A stretch of 64,000 nt of DNA from Oligoflexus sp. (GTDB lineage: Bacteria > Bdellovibrionota_B > Oligoflexia > Oligoflexales > Oligoflexaceae), in NCBI GenBank assembly GCA_014378195.1, contig JACMOC010000003.1, positions 1 through 64,000 on the forward strand, in the 5' to 3' direction. A program made the translations under genes and the position numbers. This document shows positions 17,710 to 25,631 of this stretch, in pieces (position 1 is the first letter of the stretch; every line of letters begins with the position of its first letter). Below the pieces are notes generated by a model. The model saw only the letters and a list, made by a program, of their open reading frames with translations. It had not been told where the DNA came from and made no database searches.

Positions 17710-18091
17710 AAGGAACTCCTGATTGGCGCAATGATGTGTTACTTGCTTTATCTAAGCTGGAGGCCTCCGAATTAACAGGGGTTTCGGGGCAGGCGTTAGA
17801 AAATCATGTTCTGAAAGACAATGATATCAAAAGCTTAATGCGCTTGCCGCGAAAATTGTCTGAATTGGGGACGGTAGAGACTTTCTTTGACTCGTGTAGG
17901 AATTTTTGACAGCCCCAAGTGGCGCGACTTTCGACGAGAAGGAAAACAAAACAAGGGTTTCCCTTGCAAAGCGATCTTGGCCTCGGACTTGCTTAAAGTC
18001 AGTCAGGTATTCTAGCGAAGGCCTAAACTCTTTCTCTCTTGCTTCTGTTGTTCCTACTCTATTTCCACCACCTGCTGTACCGGAGTTTATG
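17710..18091. other. Gene-free region between lipocalin and Lys-rich protein genes
   Basis: About 380 bp. The open frame that spans part of it in front of the Lys-rich protein lacks a signal peptide and protein-like composition, so it is taken as leader sequence. A short hairpin CAAGGG-TTT-CCCTTG lies at 17952-17966. Divergent promoters must lie here, but I could not place convincing -35/-10 elements. Confidence 0.5.
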
Positions 18092-18388
18092 ATGAAATCT
18101 TTTCCTCTTGTTTTGGCCCTTATGACTGGTGTTTTTTCTGCTCCCCTAATGGCCCAAGCCGCGACAGATCCCATTGCCATGCCCGCCTCAGGCCCAACTG
18201 AAATGGCAAAACCCACTGCAGCTGTAAAGAGCAAAACCAAAGTCAAACATAAGTCGAAAGCACATTCTAAAAAGAAAAAAGTCGCAAAAAAATCGGCAAA
18301 AAAAGCCAAAAAAGTGGCCAAGAAATCCAAAAAAGTGAATAAAAAATCAGCTCATCTTGGCAAAAAGAAAAAGGCAAAAGCCAGCTAA
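18092..18388 (+). CDS. Small exported lysine-rich protein
   Basis: 98 residues from the ATG at 18092 (a second ATG at 18089 is equivalent). CGGAG precedes it. A clear signal peptide (MKSFPLVLALMTGVFSAPLMAQA) leads to a short Ala/Pro region and then a tail of about 50 residues made almost only of Lys, Ala, Ser and Val (KKVAKKSAKKAKK-type repeats), like histone H1 or AlgP C-termini. A secreted or periplasmic polycation would bind LPS, teichoic-like polymers or DNA; this is inference. A terminator follows. Alternative: a cytoplasmic nucleoid protein whose hydrophobic start is misread; the Ala-x-Ala site argues against that. Confidence 0.7.
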   Translation: MKSFPLVLALMTGVFSAPLMAQAATDPIAMPASGPTEMAKPTAAVKSKTKVKHKSKAHSKKKKVAKKSAKKAKKVAKKSKKVNKKSAHLGKKKKAKAS

Positions 18389-18406
18389 GCATTATTGATG
18401 CATAGG

Positions 18407-18441
18407 AAAAGCCCGTCTTCTTTTTGAGAAGGCGGGCTTTA
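18407..18441. terminator. Bidirectional terminator between Lys-rich gene and hemC
   Basis: AAAGCCCG (18408-18415) pairs with CGGGCTTT (18433-18440), with an inner CTTCT/AGAAG pairing. A and T runs lie on both sides. It serves the convergent Lys-rich protein gene and the hem operon. Confidence 0.85.
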
Positions 18442-18462
18442 TCTGCATTTGGAAACTAGGCT

Positions 18463-19470
18463 TTAGTAAATCTCGCCCATAGGCGGCGGTTCGCCCTCAA
18501 TGCGTTTGAGGATCTCAGACAGGCCTTCTTTTTCGAGATCGGCAACGATTCGTGCAGCTGTCTCGTCGATGTTAAGATGCTCAGGCGTTCCGGCAAAACT
18601 ATGCTCAACTCGGACTTCTTCACCAACGTAATCCAGAACAACGGATCGCGCGATAGTCTTGTTGCTTGATTTGTCGAAGTCCACAAAGGCTCCAAACGGC
18701 ATCGTGCAGTCTCCACCGAGCAGTTCAAGGACCTTGCGTTCGAGAGTTGCACAGGCGTAAGTTCGCGCGTCCTTGAGCTTTGCCACTGGAGCTTTGAAAG
18801 GGCTGGTCTCCGTGGTCTCTATCGCCAAAGCGCCTTGAGCTGCACAAGGCGTAAACCACTCGAGATCCATGAGTTTGTGAGGGAGGCTCGTGAGTCCCAG
18901 ACGTTCGATGGAGGCACCGGCAAGTATCAAAGCATCCCACTCCGATTCACCGAGTTTTCGGATACGGGTGTCGACGTTTCCGCGCACGGCTACCATGTTT
19001 ATTCCGGTTTTGAGGCCCCTTAAAAGGGATTGGCGACGAAGGCTGGCTGTCGCGATCGTCAACGGTCCGAGTGAACTCATCTCAGCCCGGCCGATCGTTG
19101 GATTGGAGCTGAGACGTTTCATGTAATCACGTTTGGGGTTAAAAATAATCACATCATTCGGTATATGACGTTTTAGGATAGCTGCGAGGGTGAATCCTCC
19201 CGGTATCTTAGCCGGTAGATCCTTGAGACTGTGAACCGCGAGATCTGAGGTGTTGGCCAGCAGGGCTTCCTCGAGTTCGCGCACAAAGAGGCCTTTACCG
19301 CCCATTTCATGCAGAAACCTATCCTGAACACGATCGCCTTGCGTTTTGATGATATTCAATTCAGATTCGATCCCCTGAGCTTTCAGAAGATCGGAGACGT
19401 AGTTGGCCTGCCAGAGGGCGAGAGTGCTGCCGCGTGTTGCGATGCGGGCTTTTTCGGTATTCTTTTTCAT
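18463..19470 (-). CDS. hemC: Hydroxymethylbilane synthase (porphobilinogen deaminase)
   Basis: 335 residues. It polymerises four porphobilinogens into hydroxymethylbilane. ATRGSTLALWQ opens the fold, VHSLKDLP holds the catalytic Asp (D84), and the dipyrromethane cofactor Cys is C255 (LGGDCTMPFGAF). Its ATG overlaps the hemA stop (ATGA). Last gene of hemX-hemA-hemC. Slightly longer than the usual ~310 residues. Confidence 0.96.
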   Translation of the reverse strand: MKKNTEKARIATRGSTLALWQANYVSDLLKAQGIESELNIIKTQGDRVQDRFLHEMGGKGLFVRELEEALLANTSDLAVHSLKDLPAKIPGGFTLAAILKRHIPNDVIIFNPKRDYMKRLSSNPTIGRAEMSSLGPLTIATASLRRQSLLRGLKTGINMVAVRGNVDTRIRKLGESEWDALILAGASIERLGLTSLPHKLMDLEWFTPCAAQGALAIETTETSPFKAPVAKLKDARTYACATLERKVLELLGGDCTMPFGAFVDFDKSSNKTIARSVVLDYVGEEVRVEHSFAGTPEHLNIDETAARIVADLEKEGLSEILKRIEGEPPPMGEIY

Positions 19471-20792
19471 GAAGTTTTGTCCAAGGTAAAAAGTATTTTG
19501 AGGGCATCGGTGAGTTCCGTCGAATCAAAATTCTCGGTGGGATTGTGCACCGATCGACCGACATCACCCGCCATCTTACTGATGATACTTTTCATCATCA
19601 TCTCGAGGGCTTTGGTCTGGGCGTCCTCGAGTTGATTCAGAGGCGAACGGGAAAGGCTCTTCTGCATCTCCTGCTTGACCAGACTTTCCAAGTAATCACG
19701 AAACGTTGCGAGCGTAGGTTTGAGGGTGCGAGACGCCATCCATTTCTCAAAATTATCGGCGTTTTCGACGATAATATGGCGACCGATTTCGGCTGCTTTA
19801 CGGCGTTCATCGTAGTTTTCACCGACGACCTGTTTGAGATCGTCGATGTCGAATAGATAAACGTCGTCGATTTCAGTGCATTTGGGATCAATATCTCGCG
19901 GCAAAGCGATATCGATCAGAAATATGGCTTTGCCCGACCGGTTGTGTTGCGACTTCTGGATGCGTGCTTTCTCAAGGATAATCTCGTTTGCGCCGGTACA
20001 GCTGATGATCACATCCGCCAACGGCAGGACCTCGTTCAGCTCTTCCCAGGGATACGCGATACCGATACCGACTTTTGCGACGAGATTTTCGGCCCGGGTC
20101 AGCGTCCGGTTGCAGATGAAGACTTGTTTGGGCTGGTATTTGAGCAAATATTTGGCGGCAATTTCCGCCATTTCTCCCGCGCCGATTATAAGCACGCGAC
20201 AGTTTTTGAGCTGGCCATAGACACGGTTGGCAAGATCGATTGCCGCGTGGCTGATCGAAACAGGCTTTTTGCCGATATCGGTGTTGGTTCGGACCTTCTT
20301 GGAGGCAGCAAACGCCTCTTGAGTCATTCGTTTTAATATGGGGCCCAGTGTAGCGCCTTCGATAGCAAACTGGGCCGCGTCCTTGAACTGACCAGCGATC
20401 TGGGTCTCGCCCAACACCAGCGAGTCGAGTCCGGAGGCCACGGAAAATGCATGACGAGCGGCCTCTTTTTGGGTGTGCTGGTAGCTCCTGTTCTTGATTT
20501 CTTCGTCCAGTTCCTTTTTTTGGTTCGGACAGAATTTTTGGAGATCAATAAAGATATCTTTGAGCTGATGGGGGGTAATGTCGGGATTGTCGACGACACC
20601 GTAGACTTCGAGACGGTTGCAAGTCGATAGAACAAGCACTTCTTTGAGGCCGTGTTTGGCGATCAATTGCGGAAGCGCGTAATTGATTTCCTCGCGGCTG
20701 AGGAAAAGAGACTCGCGAAAATCGAGGCCCGCCGACTCGTGGTTCGTGCCAACGCAGAATAAAGTGCTAGTGCTGTTATTTATATCAGCCAA
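19467..20792 (-). CDS. hemA: Glutamyl-tRNA reductase
   Basis: 441 residues. It reduces Glu-tRNA to glutamate-1-semialdehyde, the committed step of C5 tetrapyrrole synthesis. Catalytic Cys C58 (LVLSTCNRLEVYG), the GSRE-loop region SGLDSLVLGETQIAGQFK, and an NADP-binding Rossmann motif (VLIIGAGEMAEIAAKYL). Start is TTG at 20792 with GGAG 8 nt upstream, overlapping the end of hemX by 8 nt. Translational coupling is likely. Confidence 0.95.
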   Translation of the reverse strand: MADINNSTSTLFCVGTNHESAGLDFRESLFLSREEINYALPQLIAKHGLKEVLVLSTCNRLEVYGVVDNPDITPHQLKDIFIDLQKFCPNQKKELDEEIKNRSYQHTQKEAARHAFSVASGLDSLVLGETQIAGQFKDAAQFAIEGATLGPILKRMTQEAFAASKKVRTNTDIGKKPVSISHAAIDLANRVYGQLKNCRVLIIGAGEMAEIAAKYLLKYQPKQVFICNRTLTRAENLVAKVGIGIAYPWEELNEVLPLADVIISCTGANEIILEKARIQKSQHNRSGKAIFLIDIALPRDIDPKCTEIDDVYLFDIDDLKQVVGENYDERRKAAEIGRHIIVENADNFEKWMASRTLKPTLATFRDYLESLVKQEMQKSLSRSPLNQLEDAQTKALEMMMKSIISKMAGDVGRSVHNPTENFDSTELTDALKILFTLDKTS

Positions 20793-21591
20793 CGACGTAG
20801 CTCCAATTATTGATCCCGAACAGGCCTAAAACAAGCAGTCCGAAGCCAATGATCGTCATCCAGGCCAGTTTTTTGGCAGGGAGGTTGGCGACGTTTTTCC
20901 ACACTAAAGTGGCGAAATACCAAAGCCACACAGCGAATGCCCAGATTATCTTACCCATTAAGGCGTTACGATCACCAACAAAAAAGAATTGAAGGTAGAC
21001 CGAACCCATGATGAGGCCGGAGGTCAGCAGGATAAACCCTATCCACAGCGTGGCGAGAAGCGCGGTGTTGAGCTTTGAGATAGGGACTTGGGCAGCCTGC
21101 ATGCGATCGAGCTGTTTATTTTTCATAGCGCGTTGCTGCATGAGATAAAAGACGGCCAGAACACAGGCGATGATAGCGAAGGCTTCGCCGAGAACACTCG
21201 TTATGATGTGAGCTACCATGAGCGCGCCAGGTCCAGCGATCTCAGCGGGTGCATGCGGCGCGAAAAAAAGAAATTGGGCAAGGAGTATGATCATCGATAA
21301 AGGTGCTACAAAAGCGCCAAGCATCCGAAAGTCGAATATGACTTTAGCGAGTATGGTGAGCCAACAGATTGAAGTGATGAGAATGAACGTGCTGATCAAA
21401 TGTTCGGGATTGAATTGAAAAATGCTGACGGTGTTGGCACTGATGATCAGAGTCGCAAGCACAAAGAGCCAGTATGCAGTCTTCTGAAGAGTCGCGCGCG
21501 AGGGCGAGGCCGAAAAGCTCTGGAGGTAAAAAATGGAAGAACCTGCAAATGAGGCCAGCGCTATAATCACGCCTAGATGATAAAGATTCAA
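20785..21591 (-). CDS. hemX: HemX/CcsA-like cytochrome c assembly membrane protein
   Basis: 268 residues from a TTG at 21591, which has AAGGAG 6 nt upstream; a GTG at 21615 would add 8 residues but has no ribosome site. About eight membrane spans. Family: CcsA/CcmF/HemX. GEAFAIIACVLAVFYLMQQ and a late GKIIWAFAVWLWYFATL segment fit. In Bacillus, HemX lowers HemA levels; placement directly before hemA suggests the same link here, but a role in cytochrome c heme handling is also possible. Confidence 0.87.
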   Translation of the reverse strand: MNLYHLGVIIALASFAGSSIFYLQSFSASPSRATLQKTAYWLFVLATLIISANTVSIFQFNPEHLISTFILITSICWLTILAKVIFDFRMLGAFVAPLSMIILLAQFLFFAPHAPAEIAGPGALMVAHIITSVLGEAFAIIACVLAVFYLMQQRAMKNKQLDRMQAAQVPISKLNTALLATLWIGFILLTSGLIMGSVYLQFFFVGDRNALMGKIIWAFAVWLWYFATLVWKNVANLPAKKLAWMTIIGFGLLVLGLFGINNWSYVVG

Positions 21592-21717
21592 GGCGAACTC
21601 CTTGGAAACAGTCACAATCAGCGGTATCCGATCACGAGGCGGTCCCTGATAATTGGGGGTCCGTTAGGACTTTATCATACCCTCGCTCGGCAGTTTATAC
21701 CTACGATTTAAATGGAA

Positions 21718-21748
21718 AACCCGCATCACTTTTCGGTGATGCGGGCCC
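21718..21748 (-). terminator. Terminator for the E3-E2 operon
   Basis: CCCGCATCAC (21720-21729) pairs with GTGATGCGGG (21736-21745). On the minus strand it is followed by TTTT, so it ends the lpdA-E2 transcript. Confidence 0.75.
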
Positions 21749-21767
21749 CTGCGCACACAATTTTGAT

Positions 21768-23069
21768 TTATTGAGGAACGTCTGTGTAGTTTTCGATGAT
21801 GCGTTTAAGCGTCGCCAGGTATTTGGCGCCGCCTTCCCCGTCTATGGCCCTATGGTCAAAGGTGAGACTCATCAGCATCATCGGCCGTATTGCGATCATC
21901 TCGTCAACTATGACGGGGCGTTTGACGGCTGCGCCTATGCCGAGGATGGCCACCTGCGGCTGATTGATGATGGGGTTGGATGTGATGCTGCCCCAACCAC
22001 CGGGATTAGTGATGGTGAAGGTGCCGCCTTGAACATCCTCCGCTTTCAGTTTTTTGCTTTTGGCCCGGACTATCAGATCGTTCAATCGGCGTGCGATACC
22101 CAATAGGTTGAGGTCGCCCGCGTTTTTGATTACAGGAACGATCAAACCGTTTTCCAGCGCAACTGCGCAGCCGACGTTGATGTCCTTCTTCCAAAGGATG
22201 TCATAACCATCGACAGAGGTATTCACGACTGGATGCTGTTTGATGGCCTGCACGGCCGCATGAATGAAAAAGTGCGTGAGCGTAAGCTTAAAGCCTTCAG
22301 CTTTAACAAACGCATCCTTATACTCTTCGCGAATCGCCCAAATACGATGCAGGTCGATTTCAAAAACAGTTGTGACATGCGGCGACACTCGAACCGATTC
22401 GGCCATATGATCGGCAATGAGCTGACGCATACGGCTCATAGGTTCCCGGCGGACAGGAACGCCTTCGAGAAGTTCTACGTTGCCGACGGTCGTGGTCTGT
22501 AGGGAATGGCCGATCGCAGCGGGTGGGGGAACCTGCGGCGTAACACTTGTTTTCGTAGTGCCTAACGCGAGCGGCGGAGATTCTGCATAATCAAGAATGT
22601 CTTTTTTCGTTATGCGACCATGCATGCCGCTGCCTTGAATGTGGCCGAGATCGATGCCACGGTCCTTGGCAATTTTGCGAACCAGAGGCGAGGAGCGCAG
22701 AGGGCTTTCATTCTCGTTTTGAGCAGCGTTTATCGTCAATCCGGCTCCTGGTATAACAGATGGTTTCGCAGCCACTGTCGGGACGGGAGCGCCCTTGGAC
22801 GCGCCAGCACTGAGCTTGGCGTCGAGACTGTCGGCGATATGGGCCAGCACTTGACCGACTTTCACGGTCGTGCCGACGCTCACCTGAATCGCTATGAGAT
22901 AACCCGATGCTGGCGCTGGGATCTCGGTGTCGACTTTATCGGTCGAAAGTTCGAGTAAAGGACTGTCTTTTTCCACACGCGTGCCTTCCTTCACCAACCA
23001 GCTGGTGAGGGTGGCTTCGTGAACGCCTTCGCCCATGAGGGGCATCAATACTTCGGTGATATTCGACAT
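21768..23069 (-). CDS. 2-oxo acid dehydrogenase E2 (dihydrolipoyl acyltransferase)
   Basis: 433 residues. N-terminal lipoyl domain with lipoyl Lys K45 (STDKVDTEI), an Ala/Pro linker, an E3/E1-binding domain (SSPLVRKIAKDRGIDL ... GRITKKDIL, about 125-165), then the catalytic CoA acyltransferase core with H406 and D410 (DHRAIDG). The core start (REPMSRMRQLIADHM) resembles branched-chain or succinyl E2 more than pyruvate E2. It follows lpdA after 14 nt. No E1 gene is in the window, so the substrate (branched-chain keto acids or 2-oxoglutarate) is undecided. Confidence 0.92.
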   Translation of the reverse strand: MSNITEVLMPLMGEGVHEATLTSWLVKEGTRVEKDSPLLELSTDKVDTEIPAPASGYLIAIQVSVGTTVKVGQVLAHIADSLDAKLSAGASKGAPVPTVAAKPSVIPGAGLTINAAQNENESPLRSSPLVRKIAKDRGIDLGHIQGSGMHGRITKKDILDYAESPPLALGTTKTSVTPQVPPPAAIGHSLQTTTVGNVELLEGVPVRREPMSRMRQLIADHMAESVRVSPHVTTVFEIDLHRIWAIREEYKDAFVKAEGFKLTLTHFFIHAAVQAIKQHPVVNTSVDGYDILWKKDINVGCAVALENGLIVPVIKNAGDLNLLGIARRLNDLIVRAKSKKLKAEDVQGGTFTITNPGGWGSITSNPIINQPQVAILGIGAAVKRPVIVDEMIAIRPMMLMSLTFDHRAIDGEGGAKYLATLKRIIENYTDVPQ

Positions 23070-23083
23070 GAATCAATTGCCCC

Positions 23084-24478
23084 TTACATGTGTATAGCGC
23101 CGCCGAGTGCGACGTGAGCAGCTTCAGCTATCGTTTCCGAAAGCGTCGGGTGAGGATGAATCGTATAACCGATCTCATCCACGGTTGTTTCCAGGACTTT
23201 ACCGAGAGCAAATTCTGAGATCATTTCGGTCGCGCTCGCGCCGACGATGTGAACTCCCAGGATTTCGCGGTATTTTGGTTCGTAAATGATCTTTACGAAA
23301 CCAACGGTCGCATCTTCGATCTTCGCTTTCGGCATGGGTGCGAAAGGAAATTTGGCGACCAGATAATCGAGTTTCTGGTCCTTGACTTTTTCTTCGGTCA
23401 TCCCAATGCTGGCGATCTCGGGGTAAGTGTAAATCGCGTTCGGGTTGGCACTGTAGTTGATCAGAGGCGGTGTATGACCAGCGATGATTTCCACGGCGTG
23501 ATAGGCCTCGGCGGACGCAGTGTGAGCCAGCGCAGGGGTCGGGATGATGTCACCGATCGCAAAGATATTGGCTACCGCGGTGCGGTAGTGTTCGTCGACT
23601 TTAAGAAAGCCGCCTTTTTCGACCTTCAAACCAACCTTATCGAGGCCGACGTCGTCGGTCACAGGCTCGCGGCCGATAGACAAGAGGACTTTGTCGAAAA
23701 AGCGATCCTCTTTGCCTTCGCACGAGACTTTTACGCGTTTGCCGTCGTCTTCGATCGCTTTGAGCTTAGTTGAGGTATCGAGATTGATGCCCTGCTTTTT
23801 AAGGTTGCGTTCGATTTCCTTCACGCATTCACCATCTTCGGTCGGCAGGATCTGGGGAAGGAGTTCGATAATCGTAACGTCGGAGCCCATACGCGCAAAA
23901 AGCGAAGCGAATTCTGTGCCGACAACGCCGCCGCCAATGACAGCGAGGCTTTTAGGAATGTGATCGATGGAAAGTATGTGATCGGAGTTCAAAACGTTTT
24001 TGCCGTTGGATTTCGCAAACGGCAGTTCCTTGATGCGGGAGCCGGTGCAAAGGAGGATAGACTTCGTGTCGATATTCGTGACTTTGCCGTCTTTTGCGGT
24101 AATTGCAACCGAGGTTTTGCCTGTGAGGCGCCCATGGCCCTCAAAAACCTCGATTTTGTTTTTCTTCATCAGGAACCGCAGGCCTTTGCGCTGCTGGTCA
24201 ACAATTTTATCCTTTCGTTCCAGGATCTTGTTCCAATGGAATTTCGGGGCTCCAATTTCAAAACCCTGTTCTTCGATAGTTTTCAGCTTATCCCAGAGCT
24301 TGGCAGAATGAAGGAGCGCTTTCGTTGGGATACAGCCCCAATTCAGGCAGGTTCCACCTAAATGTTCGGCTTTTTCAATAAGCGCGACTTTGAGGCCCAA
24401 TTGCGCGGCTTTAATTGCACCCACTTCACCACCAGGACCAGAACCTATAACCACCAAATCAAAGGAGGACGTCGCCAT
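23084..24478 (-). CDS. lpdA: Dihydrolipoyl dehydrogenase (E3)
   Basis: 464 residues from the ATG at 24478, chosen because GGAG lies 8 nt upstream; an ATG/ATT extension to 24511 lacks one. FAD-binding GSGPGGEVGAIKAAQ, redox disulfide C44/C49 (GGTCLNWGCIPTK), NAD-binding GGGVVGTEFASLF, and the C-terminal HPHPTLSE dyad that acts as base. It reoxidises the lipoyl arm of E2, whose gene follows in the same operon. Confidence 0.95.
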   Translation of the reverse strand: MATSSFDLVVIGSGPGGEVGAIKAAQLGLKVALIEKAEHLGGTCLNWGCIPTKALLHSAKLWDKLKTIEEQGFEIGAPKFHWNKILERKDKIVDQQRKGLRFLMKKNKIEVFEGHGRLTGKTSVAITAKDGKVTNIDTKSILLCTGSRIKELPFAKSNGKNVLNSDHILSIDHIPKSLAVIGGGVVGTEFASLFARMGSDVTIIELLPQILPTEDGECVKEIERNLKKQGINLDTSTKLKAIEDDGKRVKVSCEGKEDRFFDKVLLSIGREPVTDDVGLDKVGLKVEKGGFLKVDEHYRTAVANIFAIGDIIPTPALAHTASAEAYHAVEIIAGHTPPLINYSANPNAIYTYPEIASIGMTEEKVKDQKLDYLVAKFPFAPMPKAKIEDATVGFVKIIYEPKYREILGVHIVGASATEMISEFALGKVLETTVDEIGYTIHPHPTLSETIAEAAHVALGGAIHM

Positions 24479-24751
24479 GAGTTTCGCTCCAACGAGATAT
24501 TTGCGAATCATTATGTAAGCTTAGCTGTTCGTCTCTGGGAAACGCCTGTGTTAACACACCGACAAGACTAGGCTTATACCTAAAATGAAAGGAAAACTTA
24601 CACCATAAGCTTGTCTCTCTAAAAGCCAAATATTTAGTAATATTAATGTTGGAGGCCCTAATCTGCCGATAAGTATTACATAGGCCCTGGTGCCGGTGTA
24701 AAATGAGAAGGCTAAGGGCAAAAGTTCTCTCTTTTTTCAAGAGGAGATCAC

Positions 24752-25006
24752 ATGGGAAAAATCATCGAATTCAAGACAAAAGAAGTCGCTCGTGAGGAAA
24801 CGGTGGTGAACAAGTTGGTTCAGATGGCCAACGAGATCGACTACGTGATGATGAACTATTTGACTGATCCGGACGTGGATGCGCGCGAGCTCGTAGGCGT
24901 GTTATCGCATCGTCTCGGGGCTCTGATGAGTCATCTCGAAGAGAAGGACGAACTCTGGCATGTTTGCCAGGCCGTCCTTAAAAAGCAGGCGAAAATAGTC
25001 GATTAA
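24752..25006 (+). CDS. Conserved-looking small protein, unknown function
   Basis: 84 residues, acidic and mostly helical (MGKIIEFKTKEVAREETVV ... DPDVDARELVGVLSHRLGALMSHLEEKDELWHVC). Not recognised. AAGAGGAG lies 5 nt before the ATG, and a possible promoter (TTACAT 24676-24681, 17 nt, TAAAAT 24699-24704) sits at the right distance, so it is probably real. The stop overlaps the engB stop tail to tail by 3 nt. No membrane span or signal. Confidence 0.65.
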   Translation: MGKIIEFKTKEVAREETVVNKLVQMANEIDYVMMNYLTDPDVDARELVGVLSHRLGALMSHLEEKDELWHVCQAVLKKQAKIVD

Positions 25007-25596
25007 ATCTTCGGTTCGATCTTCGGTATATGTGCGAAAAGATCTTCGCGCAGTTCCTCGATGCCTTCCTTTTTCAAGCTGGAAACGGGAAGCATCTTCT
25101 TCACATCAATTCCCCGCTTTTTCATTTCTGCTGTCAAGTCCCATACGCGCTGCTGCTGCGCCTGGCGCGAAAGTTTGTCGCTTTTGGTGAGAACCACGTA
25201 GAGCGAAAGATTGCGAGCGAGAAGATCGACGAGGAACCAATCCACATCCACCATCTCGCGGCGGATATCGATCAGAAACAAAAATTCGCAAACGTTGGGA
25301 CGGCGAAGGTAACCTTCGACGAGCGGTTCCCATTGTTCGGCAACGTTTTTATTGATGGCCGAAAATCCGTAACCCGGAAGATCGGCGAAAACGAGTTGTT
25401 CGCCGAGACCAAAAAAGTTGATCATCTGCGTCTGACCCGGAGTGCTTCCTTTGCGCGCTAATTTGTTGCGGCCGAGGATGTTATTCAAGAGGGTCGATTT
25501 GCCTGAATTGGAACGTCCGATGAGTGCAATCTCAGGGAGATCGTAATCAGGTAATTGTTCCGGTTTCAGGGCACTGGTGATATATCTGCTTTCCAT
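25003..25596 (-). CDS. engB: Ribosome-biogenesis GTPase EngB (YihA/YsxC)
   Basis: 197 residues. G1 GRSNSGKS, G2/switch region KGSTPGQTQ, G3 DLPGYGFS, G4 TKSD and a G5-like SSLK near the end. It is the small TRAFAC GTPase needed for late 50S assembly. Divergent from mutL with 35 nt between the start codons. Confidence 0.95.
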   Translation of the reverse strand: MESRYITSALKPEQLPDYDLPEIALIGRSNSGKSTLLNNILGRNKLARKGSTPGQTQMINFFGLGEQLVFADLPGYGFSAINKNVAEQWEPLVEGYLRRPNVCEFLFLIDIRREMVDVDWFLVDLLARNLSLYVVLTKSDKLSRQAQQQRVWDLTAEMKKRGIDVKKMLPVSSLKKEGIEELREDLFAHIPKIEPKI

Positions 25597-25631
25597 AACG
25601 GAACCGATCCTAAAGTCAAAAAGGAATAGCG

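Noticed and set aside
17906-18091. N-terminal extension of the Lys-rich exported protein
   Set aside because: The extension lacks a ribosome site and would bury a clear signal peptide; CGGAG precedes the ATG at 18092.
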